From Mesorhizobium sp. (lineage in GTDB: Bacteria; Pseudomonadota; Alphaproteobacteria; Rhizobiales; Rhizobiaceae), in the NCBI RefSeq assembly GCF_023954305.1, contig NZ_JAMLIG010000001.1, positions 2,294,001-2,358,000 on the forward strand: DNA of 64,000 nt, written 5' to 3'. How positions within the stretch are numbered: position 1 is the stretch's first letter; each line of letters opens with the position of its first letter. The position numbers and the translations under genes were made by a program. Below are positions 16,928 to 25,773 of this stretch, piece by piece. A model generated the notes under the pieces. The model did no database searches, was not told where the DNA came from, and saw only the letters and a list, made by a program, of their open reading frames with translations.

Positions 16928-17896
16928 ATGCAGAAGAAGATCGCTCTGGAAGAGCACTTCATGGCGCCCGGGATGGAGGAATATTTCGCGCTTACGGCGA
17001 TCAATATCTCACCGACCCTGTTCGGCAAGGCGCTCGAATCGCTTCGCGATTTTGGAGAGAGGCGGCTTTCGGCAATGGACGCCATCGGCGTCCAGACGGC
17101 GATCCTATCCCTCTCGGGTCCAGGGGTTCAGGCGGAACCGGTGACCGCGACCGCCATTCGCAAGGCCAAGGAATGCAATGATTTCCTCGCGCCGATCATG
17201 GCGGACAGCGGTGGACGCTTCGGCGGCCTTGCCCACCTTCCGACCCAGGATCCAAAGGCCGCGGCCGATGAGCTCGAACGTTGCATCAAGGAGCTGGGCT
17301 ATGTCGGCGCCATGGTCAACGGGCAGACCAATGGGGCCTATCTCGACGACGACCGGTTTTCCGTCCTCTGGGAAAGGGCCGAAGCGCTCGAGGCGCCGAT
17401 CTACATCCATCCGTACAACCCGCCCGATTTCCCGTATATGTACCACAATCACCCGGAACTCTACGGCCCGGTATGGTCGTGGACGGTCGAAACGGGCAAC
17501 CATGCTCTCCGACTCATCTTCGGCCGCGTCTTCGACCGCTTTCCCAAGGCGAAGCTGATCCTCGGCCATATGGGGGAAACGCTTCCCTATCAGCTCTGGC
17601 GGCTGGACAGCCGCTGGCCGATCAGCAACCGCGGCGAGCTGCGTCTCGACCTGCCGCCATCTGCTTACTTCAAGCGGAACATCTGGGTCACGACGGCCGG
17701 CGTCTGCTCGAACGAACCGCTGCGCTGCGCCATCGATGCGCTTGGTGCGGACCGGGTGATGTTCTCGGTCGACTATCCGTTCGAGCGGGCCGAAGAGGCC
17801 GGCACGTGGTTCGAGGCAGCTCCGCTCACCGATGTCGAACGGGCGCTCGTCGGACACGACAACGCAGCGAAACTGCTGGGTCTCGATCCGTCCTGA
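16928..17896 (+). CDS. Amidohydrolase-2 family (gamma-resorcylate/aromatic decarboxylase-like)
   Basis: 322 residues of the ACMSD/LigW-like metal-dependent decarboxylase or hydrolase family. Marks are ALEEH at residues 6-10, IYIHPYNPP with a ligand His, LGHMGETLPYQLWRLD, and the Asp of FSVDYPFE. Such enzymes remove CO2 from hydroxybenzoates or hydrolyse ring-fission products. AGGAGGAAC sits before the ATG. It precedes an aldehyde dehydrogenase and a flavoprotein in a block that looks like aromatic catabolism; the substrate cannot be read from sequence. Confidence 0.85.
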   Translation: MQKKIALEEHFMAPGMEEYFALTAINISPTLFGKALESLRDFGERRLSAMDAIGVQTAILSLSGPGVQAEPVTATAIRKAKECNDFLAPIMADSGGRFGGLAHLPTQDPKAAADELERCIKELGYVGAMVNGQTNGAYLDDDRFSVLWERAEALEAPIYIHPYNPPDFPYMYHNHPELYGPVWSWTVETGNHALRLIFGRVFDRFPKAKLILGHMGETLPYQLWRLDSRWPISNRGELRLDLPPSAYFKRNIWVTTAGVCSNEPLRCAIDALGADRVMFSVDYPFERAEEAGTWFEAAPLTDVERALVGHDNAAKLLGLDPS

Positions 17897-18081
17897 GCCT
17901 CGATCGCTCGGCGAAGCGGCTGCCAGAGGCGACGGCACGACCTGTTCGACAGGAACGCGGCGTCCGCATGCGTGAGAGCGCGCTGTCTTCTCGACGGCGT
18001 GCACTCGGCATGTCGTCCGCCTTGTCGTGCGGAAGCCGATTGGGATCCGCAGCCGGGCAGCCGAAACATCAGAGCGCTTAT

Positions 18082-18121
18082 TGACGACCTTGTCAGAAAC
18101 GAATAAATGACATAGCTGTCA
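18082..18121. promoter_or_regulatory. Two inverted repeats upstream of the aldehyde dehydrogenase
   Basis: TGACG-N4-TGTCA (18082-18095) and TGACA-N4-TGTCA (18108-18121) lie 26 bases apart centre to centre, in the 280-base gap after the amidohydrolase gene. The shape fits TetR-family operators; the TetR gene at 29.8 kb has TGACA-A-TGTCA in its own upstream region. The rest of the gap (17897-18081) shows nothing distinctive. Confidence 0.45.
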
Positions 18122-18176
18122 GTTCTGGGAGTTAAGGCTCACGGCATTGTGGGTCGAGGGTCAGGGAGGAATTCGC

Positions 18177-19625
18177 GTGGAAAGCACGCTGCTCATCGAT
18201 AATCGGTCTATCGCCGCGACCGGAGACGCCAAGTCGATTCGTCGGGACCCCGTCACCGATGCTCCTGCCACGACCTTCGCGGCGGCGACGCCGGCGGATG
18301 CCATCGCCGCGGTGAAGTCGGCCGCCGCGGCCTTCCCGGCATGGTCGAAGACGGGGCCGAATACACGCCGCGACATTCTTCTCAAGGCAGCGGCCCTGCT
18401 CGAGGAGCGCGCGGATCAGTTCGTGGAGACGATGATGTCGGAGACCGGGGCGTCGATGCCCTGGGTGCGCTTCAACGTCAAACTGGCGACCGGGATGCTG
18501 CGCGAGGCGGCGTCGATCACCACCCATATCAAGGGGGAGATCATCCCCGCGGACAAGCCCGGCGCCTACGCCTTTGCGTTCCGCCGTCCCGTCGGTGTCG
18601 TGCTGTCGATCGTGCCCTGGAACGCGCCCATCATTCTGGCCGTTCGCGCCTTCGGCACCGCGCTCGCCTGTGGCAACACGGTCATCCTGAAGGGCTCCGA
18701 ACGGAGCCCCGGCACGCAATATCTTCTCACCAAGGTGATGATCGACGCAGGCCTGCCGGCGGGCGTCATGAACTACGTCACGCATACCCGCGAGGAAGCC
18801 GTCGAGGTGGTGGAGGCGTTGATCGGCTGCGAAGAAGTCCGGCGCGTCAATTTCACCGGTTCAACGGCGACCGGCCGGGTCATCGCCCAGCTCGGGGCGA
18901 AGTACCTCAAGCCTGTTCTCCTCGAACTCGGCGGCAAGGCTCCGTTGCTGGTTCTCGAAGACGCCGACATCGACAATGCCGTGCGGGCGGCGGCTTTCGG
19001 CGCCTACATGCACCAGGGTCAGATCTGCATGTCCACGGAACGGATCGTGCTCGACGCCAGCATCGCCGATGCCTTCGCCGAGAAGATGACGGCGAAGGTG
19101 GCCTCGCTGAGCGCCGGCGATCCCCATCGTTCCGATGCGCCGCTGGGAAGCCTCATCGACGAGGCCGCGGCCGAGCGGGTCGAGGGACTTATCGCCGACG
19201 CCATCGAGAAGGGGGCGGTGGCGCTGGTTCGCGGCAGCCGTGAGGGAGCGATCATGCAGCCCAGTCTGCTCGACCGGGTCACGCCGGCCATGCGGATCTA
19301 CCACGAGGAATCCTTCGGCCCGGTGACCTGCATGATGCGGGTGGCCGATGTCGAGGAGGCCATCGCGGTGGCCAACGACACCGAATACGGGCTCAAGGCC
19401 GCGATCTTCTCGCATGACGTGAAGCGGGCGCTCGAAATCGCCAACCGACTGGAGTTCGGCTGCTGTCACATCAACGGGCCGACTGTCTATGACGAGGCGC
19501 AGATGCCGCTCGGTGGCATGAAGGCTTCCGGCTACGGCCGTTTCGGCGGCCACGCCGGCATCAACGAATTCACCGAGATTCATTGGGTCAGTGTTGAGGA
19601 CCCCGATCAGCACTATCCGATCTGA
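18177..19625 (+). CDS. NAD(P)-dependent aldehyde dehydrogenase
   Basis: 482 residues of a class I ALDH. N149 (PWNAP), E250 (LELGGKAP) and catalytic C284 (GQICMS) are present, with SFGPV and the ending YGRFGGHAGINEFTE. Closest in feel to salicylaldehyde/vanillin-type dehydrogenases that oxidise aromatic aldehydes. The GTG at 18177 is chosen because GGGAGG lies 8 bases upstream; the frame runs open to 18147 without such a site. It starts an apparent five-gene run ending with the ABC substrate-binding protein or beyond. Confidence 0.92.
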   Translation: MESTLLIDNRSIAATGDAKSIRRDPVTDAPATTFAAATPADAIAAVKSAAAAFPAWSKTGPNTRRDILLKAAALLEERADQFVETMMSETGASMPWVRFNVKLATGMLREAASITTHIKGEIIPADKPGAYAFAFRRPVGVVLSIVPWNAPIILAVRAFGTALACGNTVILKGSERSPGTQYLLTKVMIDAGLPAGVMNYVTHTREEAVEVVEALIGCEEVRRVNFTGSTATGRVIAQLGAKYLKPVLLELGGKAPLLVLEDADIDNAVRAAAFGAYMHQGQICMSTERIVLDASIADAFAEKMTAKVASLSAGDPHRSDAPLGSLIDEAAAERVEGLIADAIEKGAVALVRGSREGAIMQPSLLDRVTPAMRIYHEESFGPVTCMMRVADVEEAIAVANDTEYGLKAAIFSHDVKRALEIANRLEFGCCHINGPTVYDEAQMPLGGMKASGYGRFGGHAGINEFTEIHWVSVEDPDQHYPI

Positions 19626-19656
19626 CAAGTCTGCAAGAACAAGGGGAGTATACGCC

Positions 19657-21243
19657 TTGGCATCGCCTTACGATTTCATCGTCATCGGGTCCGGTCACAA
19701 CGGGCTGACCGCCGCCTGCTATATGGCCAAGGCCGGCAAGAAGGTCCTGGTTCTGGAACGCAATGACTGGTACGGCGGCGGCGTCGTCACCAAGGAGATC
19801 CTTGCGCCCGGCTTCAAGTTCGACCTGCACTCGTCGCTGCACGTCAACATCCAGGCGAACCCGCTGATCCTCAACGACGAGCTCAAGCTGCAGTCGAAAT
19901 ACGGGCTGAAGTATCTCTATCCGGACGGCGTCTATTCGACGATGTTCGACGACGGCACCGCCCTCGTCACCTACAAGGATGTCGACCGGACCTGCGAATC
20001 CATCGCCCAGTTTTCGAAGAAGGATGCCGAGGCGTACAAGAAGTTCGCCGAGATGAGCATGAAGATCCTTCCCATGGTGACGCAGAGCCTGTTTGTGCCT
20101 GCGCTGCCGCAGGGGCCGTTCTATGCGCTGCTCGACCAGAGCATCGAGGGACAGGAGATGATGCGGGCTCTCCAGATGTCGAAGCTCGACATCTGCCGCG
20201 AGTTCTTCGAGAGCGAAAAGCTGATCATCCACCTGCTCAAGTTCGCCGCCGAGACGCTGACCGCGCCGGAGGAGATGGGCACCGGCTTCGTCATCTATAC
20301 GATGCCGGGGATGGTCCACCGCTATCCGATCGGCATTCCGGTCGGCGGGTCCGGCGCGCTGGTCGATGCGCTGATCGCCTGCCTCAAGGATTACGGCGGC
20401 GAGCTGCGTGATCGCACCCATGTCGAGAAGGTTCTCGTCGAGGGCGGAAAGGCCGTCGGCGTCAGGCTGGAAGGCGGCGAGGTGATCCGCGCCAGAGACG
20501 GCGTGATCGGCCAGATCCATCCGCATCTCCTCGGCGACATGGTCGATGGGCTCGATCCGGGCATGGTCGCACGCGCCAAGCGGGTGCAGAACGGCGCCTT
20601 CTCGATCATGCCGCAGCACTATGCCTTGAAAGAATATCCGAAATTCAAGGCGGGCGACCATGCGGGACGGGTGATCCTCCAGAACTACACGCCCTCGACC
20701 CTCGAGCGTTTCCTGCGGGTCTTCGACAATTTCCGCTACGGCGACATGTGGGCCGAGGGTTCCAACGACACGATCCTGGCATCGCACATGCAGTGCCAGT
20801 TCGATCCTTCGCAGGCGCCCGATGGCAAATGCGCCATCACCGTCTACGGGTTCGGCCCCTTCGACCTGCGTGGAGGCGGATCGTCGGAATGGGATCGCCG
20901 AAACCAGGAAATGGCCGACTGGCTGCTCGAGCGCTTCCGCGACTACACGACCAACATCACCGATGACAATATCATCGGCCGGCGCTTCGACAGTCCGCTT
21001 GAAGTATCGCGGCATTCGCCGATGTTCCAGCGCGGCGACGTGTCGGGCGCGGGCGAATATCTGCACCAGATCGGCGGCCAGCGCCCCACACCGGAGCTCG
21101 CCAAACTGAGGGTGCCCGGCGTCGAAGGGCTCTACCTGACCGGCACCGCCATCAACGTGTCCTCGGTCAGCGGCGCCGGGCGCGCCACGGCGATCAAGAT
21201 CTGCCAGGACATGAAGATCAATTTCGACAAGCTGTGCGGGTGA
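19657..21243 (+). CDS. Phytoene-desaturase-like FAD-dependent oxidoreductase
   Basis: About 528 residues. The N-terminal dinucleotide fold YDFIVIGSGHNGLTAACYMAKAG and the C-terminal LYLTGTAINVSSVSGAGRATA mark a CrtI/amine-oxidase-type flavoprotein (COG1233). Relatives act on carotenoids or unknown lipids. No phytoene synthase or other carotenogenic gene is near, so a catabolic dehydrogenase is more likely here. AAGGGGAG is 8-9 bases upstream of a TTG at 19657; the ATG at 19591 lies inside the ALDH gene. Followed after 4 bases by a 69-residue peptide. Confidence 0.85.
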   Translation: MASPYDFIVIGSGHNGLTAACYMAKAGKKVLVLERNDWYGGGVVTKEILAPGFKFDLHSSLHVNIQANPLILNDELKLQSKYGLKYLYPDGVYSTMFDDGTALVTYKDVDRTCESIAQFSKKDAEAYKKFAEMSMKILPMVTQSLFVPALPQGPFYALLDQSIEGQEMMRALQMSKLDICREFFESEKLIIHLLKFAAETLTAPEEMGTGFVIYTMPGMVHRYPIGIPVGGSGALVDALIACLKDYGGELRDRTHVEKVLVEGGKAVGVRLEGGEVIRARDGVIGQIHPHLLGDMVDGLDPGMVARAKRVQNGAFSIMPQHYALKEYPKFKAGDHAGRVILQNYTPSTLERFLRVFDNFRYGDMWAEGSNDTILASHMQCQFDPSQAPDGKCAITVYGFGPFDLRGGGSSEWDRRNQEMADWLLERFRDYTTNITDDNIIGRRFDSPLEVSRHSPMFQRGDVSGAGEYLHQIGGQRPTPELAKLRVPGVEGLYLTGTAINVSSVSGAGRATAIKICQDMKINFDKLCG

Positions 21244-21247
21244 CGCC

Positions 21248-21457
21248 ATGAAGATGCAGGGACCCGACGGCTCGCAGCTGATCGAAGTCACGGACGTGCA
21301 GGCCCATGGGGCGGGCCTCATGGTCAGCGGCCAGATCATGGGCGCGATGCCGATGAAGGCGGTTCTCAAGCCAAGCGAATTGCGGGCGGGGTTCAAGTTT
21401 CTCTCTGTCGGCCTCGTCTTCCATGTGATCGCGATGCTGTTCAGGAAAGATCCCTGA
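21248..21457 (+). CDS. Small hypothetical protein, membrane tail
   Basis: 69 residues, no family recognised. The N-terminal half is soluble (PDGSQLIEVTDVQAHGAGL) and the C-terminal half has a hydrophobic stretch FKFLSVGLVFHVIAMLF ending in RKDP. It starts 4 bases after the flavoprotein and ends one base before the alcohol dehydrogenase, so it belongs to the operon. A membrane tether or accessory for the flavoprotein is a guess. Confidence 0.6.
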   Translation: MKMQGPDGSQLIEVTDVQAHGAGLMVSGQIMGAMPMKAVLKPSELRAGFKFLSVGLVFHVIAMLFRKDP

Positions 21458-21458
21458 C

Positions 21459-22559
21459 ATGGGATTCGCCCTGTCCCTGCCACGCCTGGTTCTGGGCACC
21501 GGTGCAATCACCGGACTGGCCGGCGAACTCGCGGCGCTGGGCATCAAGCGACCACTTCTGGTCAGTGACGCGGGGCTGGCTCGGCTCGGCCACGTCGAGC
21601 GGGTCGCAGGGCAGATCGGTACCCGGCATGCGGTCTTTACGGATGTTCCGGAGAACCCGACCTCGGCCGGCGTCGAGGCGGCACTCGCCGCCTATTCGGC
21701 CGGAACGTGTGATGCGATCGTCGCCCTGGGCGGCGGCTCGGTCATCGACACGGGCAAGCTGGTCGCGGTGCTGGCTGCCCAGGGCGGTCGCCCGGCGGAC
21801 TACCTTGGCTATCCCGGCCGTGTGAAGGCAGCCGCTCCCATCGTCGTCATTCCGACGACGGCCGGAACCGGTTCCGACAGCTCGCCGGACGCAGGCATCC
21901 ACCCGGATGCCAACAGCCTTTCCTCGGGCATCACCTCCCGCCATGTCGTTCCGCGCCTGGCGCTGTGTGATCCTGAACTGACCCGGACATTGCCGCCGGG
22001 CCTGACGGCGGCCACGGGCCTGGATGCGATTTCGCATTGCGTGGAGGGTTTCCTGGCGAAGGGGGACAATCCCCTGGCGGACGCAATTGCCCTCGACGGG
22101 CTCTCCCGCGCATGGCTCTGGATCGAGAAAGCGACGCACCTGGGCGCCGACCTCGAAGCCCGCGGACATATGATGCTGGCGGCATTCGAGGGCGGGATCG
22201 CCATTGCCAAGGGGTTGGGCCCGGCGCACGCCATCGCGATCAGCTGCGGCGACCAGGGCTTGCATCATGGACGGCTGAGCGCGCTCGGCCTTCTGGCGAC
22301 CATGGAGTTCGCGCGAGAAACCCAGCCCGCCAAGTACCGTGCGCTCGGGCAAGCGGTCGGGCTGGACGATTTCCATCGGGGACTCCGCGCATTGATGAGG
22401 CGGCTCGGACTGCCTGTGACCCTCGGCGGGCTTGGCTACAGGACGGCGTCGCTGGACGCGTTGGCGCTGGCCTGTGCGGAAAGCCACTTCAACCTGACCG
22501 CCCCGGTTGCGCCGGGAGTGTCCCAGTACCGGGAGATGCTGACCTCGATACTGGAATGA
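21459..22559 (+). CDS. Iron-containing alcohol dehydrogenase / maleylacetate-reductase-like
   Basis: 366 residues of the group III Fe-ADH fold. ALGGGSVIDTGKL binds the cofactor, PTTAGTGSDSSP follows, and the metal site is formed by the TGLDAISHCVEG stretch and GLGPAHAIAISCGDQGLHHGRLS, which carries His ligands. The family includes butanol, lactaldehyde and maleylacetate reductases. One base separates it from the 69-residue gene. It may provide the alcohol-to-aldehyde step before the ALDH in the same run (inference). Confidence 0.85.
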   Translation: MGFALSLPRLVLGTGAITGLAGELAALGIKRPLLVSDAGLARLGHVERVAGQIGTRHAVFTDVPENPTSAGVEAALAAYSAGTCDAIVALGGGSVIDTGKLVAVLAAQGGRPADYLGYPGRVKAAAPIVVIPTTAGTGSDSSPDAGIHPDANSLSSGITSRHVVPRLALCDPELTRTLPPGLTAATGLDAISHCVEGFLAKGDNPLADAIALDGLSRAWLWIEKATHLGADLEARGHMMLAAFEGGIAIAKGLGPAHAIAISCGDQGLHHGRLSALGLLATMEFARETQPAKYRALGQAVGLDDFHRGLRALMRRLGLPVTLGGLGYRTASLDALALACAESHFNLTAPVAPGVSQYREMLTSILE

Positions 22560-22668
22560 GTTCGCGGCGAGCCAGGAAGCCGCCGCGTTGAAGACCGCCC
22601 TTGGGGAGAGGGCGATGCAGCTCACAGGCGGATCGCCGGTGGCGAAGCCGCGCACAAGGGAGGAACAA

Positions 22669-23880
22669 ATGAGAACTGGCATCAACAGGATTACCCGTCG
22701 CACCGCGCTCGGACTTGCGACGTCGGCTGCTTTGTCACTCGCCATGCCGGCGCTGGCCGCGGATGACATCGTCATCGGCGCCTCGCTGCCGCTCAGCGGT
22801 CCGCTTGCGGGCTTCGGTTCGTACCTGAACTGGGGTTACGACCACGCGATCAAGGAGGTGAATGCCGCGGGCGGCATCGAGATCGATGGCGAAAAGCGTA
22901 TGCTTCGCCTCGAAGTCCGCGACGACAAGTCGGACCCGAATGTCGTTGCCTCGAACACGGAAACCCTGATCTCCCGCGACGGCGCGATCGCAATCCTCGC
23001 ATCTCCGACACCGCCCCTGGTGGCGGCCGGCGGTCTGGTCGCCGAGCGCAATCGGGTGCCGTTCATCACCGGCGCCGCCCCGATCGAATCCTTCAAGGCC
23101 ATCCGGAAATGGAAATACGGATGGGACGTGTTCTTCTGGGAGCCCGAACTCGGCGCCTCGCCCTTCAAGCTGGTCAACGACCTCGCTCTGCCGACCAACA
23201 AGAAGATCGTGATCCTGCACGACAACGGGCCGGACGGACAGGTGGTCGGCGGCCAGGCCTGGCCGGCGCTCGCCAAGGAATTCGGGTTCGAGGTCGTCCA
23301 GAATTCCGGCTTCCCGATGGATTCCATGCAGTTCACCTCCGTCATCGCCGACGCGAAGGCTTCCGGCGCCGACATCATGCTGGTGATGTCGTCGACGCCG
23401 CAGGCGGTTGCCATTCGCAAGCAGATGGCCGCGGCGGGCTACGCGCCGAAGGTGCTTGCCATGGAGCGCGGCGGTGAGCCGCAGCAATATGCCGAAGCGC
23501 TCGGCAAGTTGTCCGACGGATCACTGGCTGCGGCCTACTGGGATCCGGCCTGGCCGTTCCCCGGCGCTGCCGACCTGCCGGCGGCGTTCGAGAAGGAGAC
23601 CGGCCAGACCTGGAGCCGTCACATCGGAACCTCCTACTCGGTTGCGAAGATCATGCTCGACGCGATTGCCCGCGCCGGCTCGGCGGATGGCGATGCGATC
23701 AATGACGAACTGGCGAAGACCGACGCCTCCTACGCCGTGGGTCCGGTGAAGTTCGACGAGAATCACACTTCGAAGCTGCCCATTGCACAGGCGCAGTGGC
23801 AGGGTGGTGAGGTGAAGATCGTCTGGCCGAAAGACATGGCCAGCGGAGAGCTGATCTTCCCGGTTCCGGCCGGCAACTAG
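22669..23880 (+). CDS. Branched-chain amino-acid-type ABC substrate-binding protein
   Basis: 403 residues. The signal region NRITRRTALGLATSAALSLAMPALAA has a twin Arg before the hydrophobic core and may be Tat- or Sec-dependent. The mature part is a LivJ-like periplasmic binding protein: DIVIGASLPLSGPLAGFG at the start and GTSYSVAKIMLDAIARAG near the end. Such binding proteins often take aromatic acids as well as amino acids. GGGAGGAAC precedes the ATG; an earlier in-frame ATG at 22588 lacks a site. It feeds the two permeases and the fused ATPase encoded next. Confidence 0.88.
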   Translation: MRTGINRITRRTALGLATSAALSLAMPALAADDIVIGASLPLSGPLAGFGSYLNWGYDHAIKEVNAAGGIEIDGEKRMLRLEVRDDKSDPNVVASNTETLISRDGAIAILASPTPPLVAAGGLVAERNRVPFITGAAPIESFKAIRKWKYGWDVFFWEPELGASPFKLVNDLALPTNKKIVILHDNGPDGQVVGGQAWPALAKEFGFEVVQNSGFPMDSMQFTSVIADAKASGADIMLVMSSTPQAVAIRKQMAAAGYAPKVLAMERGGEPQQYAEALGKLSDGSLAAAYWDPAWPFPGAADLPAAFEKETGQTWSRHIGTSYSVAKIMLDAIARAGSADGDAINDELAKTDASYAVGPVKFDENHTSKLPIAQAQWQGGEVKIVWPKDMASGELIFPVPAGN

Positions 23881-23907
23881 TCGCGATCGAAATCGAAAGT
23901 CGACTCG

Positions 23908-24777
23908 ATGACGTTCGAGATCATCGCCAGCAACCTGTTCTCGGGACTCCTGCTCGGCGGGATCCTTGCGCTCATCGCGCTCGGCCTTTCGATCGTGCTC
24001 GGCGTCATGCGCCTGATCAATCTGGCGCATGGCGAGATCCTGGTGGGCGGCGCCTATCTGGCGCTGCTGCTCGGCGGGGCAACGGGGCTCGACCCGTTGC
24101 TCGCGCTTCCCCTCGTCGGCCTGCTCGTGGCCATCATGGCGCTGCCGATGCAGCGCCTGCTTCTCGCGCCATTGGCCGGGAAGGGAGCCGAGGCCCCGAT
24201 GATGACCACCTTCGCGGTGTCGTTGATCCTTCAGAATCTCTTCCTCGCCTGGTTCAGCGCCGACACCAAATCCATCGGCGAGACCTACTCCATCGCACCC
24301 TTCGCGTTCGGCGGGATCTCGGTTCCGCTGATCTATGTCCTGGGATTTGCCGTTTCGGTCGCGACCATTCTTCTCGTCTACCTGCTCGTGAACCGCACCG
24401 CCTTCGGCCGTGATCTTCGCGCGAGCGCGCTGGACCCGATCGCGGCCGCCGGCGTCGGAGTGGACGTGCCCCGGGTCCATGCGCTGACCTTCGCGCTCGG
24501 CGCGGCTTGCGCGGCCATGGGCGGCGTGTTGATCGGCATCGTCTTCTCCTTCACGCCGTCCACCGGAGCGAGCTATCTGCTGACCAGTTTCGCCGTGGTC
24601 GTACTGGGCGGGATGGGCAGTATCCTCGGCACGCTCGTCGCCGGAATAACGCTCGGCCTCATGCAGAGCATCGGCGCTCTCATCCTCGGCGACGGTTTCC
24701 GCGACCTGGTCGGGCTGGCGCTTTTTCTCGCGGTTCTGGCGGTGCGTCCCGGCGGACTGCTCGGACGGAGGGACTGA
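23908..24777 (+). CDS. Branched-chain amino-acid-type ABC permease, LivH family
   Basis: 289 residues, about eight membrane segments. LSIVLGVMRLINLAHGEILVGGAY is the LivH signature near the start and VVVLGGMGSILGTLVAGITLG lies in the cytoplasmic-loop region. Inner-membrane partner of the LivM-type gene, which starts 3 bases after its stop. Confidence 0.92.
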   Translation: MTFEIIASNLFSGLLLGGILALIALGLSIVLGVMRLINLAHGEILVGGAYLALLLGGATGLDPLLALPLVGLLVAIMALPMQRLLLAPLAGKGAEAPMMTTFAVSLILQNLFLAWFSADTKSIGETYSIAPFAFGGISVPLIYVLGFAVSVATILLVYLLVNRTAFGRDLRASALDPIAAAGVGVDVPRVHALTFALGAACAAMGGVLIGIVFSFTPSTGASYLLTSFAVVVLGGMGSILGTLVAGITLGLMQSIGALILGDGFRDLVGLALFLAVLAVRPGGLLGRRD

Positions 24778-24780
24778 TCG

Positions 24781-25773
24781 ATGCCGACCTCCAAGGCTGC
24801 GGTTCCCTCAAACGACAATCTTCTGGTGGGCTGGATCGCGCCGGCGCTGATCCCGGCCGTGTTCGCACTGGCCTTCCTGGTTCCTGGCTTGCTGGGCCGG
24901 TATGAAACCGAGATCGCGTTCCGGCTGATGCTCTACATCGCCCTGGCGGAGGCCTGGAACCTGCTCGCCGGCTATGGCGGGTTGGTCTCGCTCGGCAGTG
25001 CCGCTTTCGTCGGCGCCGGCGCCTATGTCTTCACGGGAGTGCTCAATTACCTCGGCCTTCCGCCCGCCGTCGGCCTGGCGCTGGGCGGTCTCGCCGGCGG
25101 CGTTCTGGCGGCGATGATTTCACCCGCGGTGTTCCGCATGCGCGGTCTCTATTTCACGGTCGGCACCCTTGCGCTTGGCGAGGCGCTTCGCCTGTTCATG
25201 GTCAACGTGCCGTGGTTCGGGGGCTCGCGCGGCCTGTTCCTCGATGCGGAATTCCCGAGCCGGGAAGCGCTGTTCCTGTGGGCGCTCGGCCTGCTGACGC
25301 TGGCCCAGTTCGTGGTGACGGCCTATACGCGCTCACGGCTGTCGATCATCCTGCGTTCGGTGCGCGACGACGAGGACGCCGCCGCCCAGCTCGGCGTACG
25401 CGTTTTCCAGGTCAAGCTGCTGGTCTTCGTCGTCGCGAGCGCGCTCATGGGCATGGGTGGCGGCTTGCAGGCCTACAAGCTCGGCGCGGTCGAACCATAC
25501 GGCATGTTCGGACTGCCGTGGTCCATCGATATCCTGGCGATGGTCGTCATAGGCGGGCTCGGGCGGCGCTACGGCGCGGTGGTCGGCGCGATTTTCGTCA
25601 TCGCCCTGGCCGAAGTCCTCTCCGACTATCCCGAGATCCACATCGTCGTGACCGGGGTCGTTCTCGTCCTTGTGGTGCGGTTCGCACCGTACGGGATCTG
25701 CGGCCTTGCCACCGACGTCTGGCGCTCGACTCGAAACGCGACCGCGCATCGGAAACAGGAGACGAACGCGTGA
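24781..25773 (+). CDS. Branched-chain amino-acid-type ABC permease, LivM family
   Basis: 330 residues, multi-spanning. LAEAWNLLAGYGGLVSLGSA, FRMRGLYFTVGTLALGEALR, SIILRSVRDDEDAAAQLGV and MVVIGGLGRRYGAVVGA identify LivM. Its TGA overlaps the GTG start of the fused ATPase gene (25770-25773), pointing to coupled translation. Confidence 0.92.
   Translation: MPTSKAAVPSNDNLLVGWIAPALIPAVFALAFLVPGLLGRYETEIAFRLMLYIALAEAWNLLAGYGGLVSLGSAAFVGAGAYVFTGVLNYLGLPPAVGLALGGLAGGVLAAMISPAVFRMRGLYFTVGTLALGEALRLFMVNVPWFGGSRGLFLDAEFPSREALFLWALGLLTLAQFVVTAYTRSRLSIILRSVRDDEDAAAQLGVRVFQVKLLVFVVASALMGMGGGLQAYKLGAVEPYGMFGLPWSIDILAMVVIGGLGRRYGAVVGAIFVIALAEVLSDYPEIHIVVTGVVLVLVVRFAPYGICGLATDVWRSTRNATAHRKQETNA

Noticed and set aside
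19657..21243. CrtI-like gene as carotenoid biosynthesis
   Set aside because: No phytoene synthase or cyclase near; neighbours are aldehyde and alcohol dehydrogenases and an importer.
19588..21507. 639-residue frame antisense to the CrtI-like gene
   Set aside because: Mirror of a well-supported flavoprotein; no motif or ribosome-binding site.
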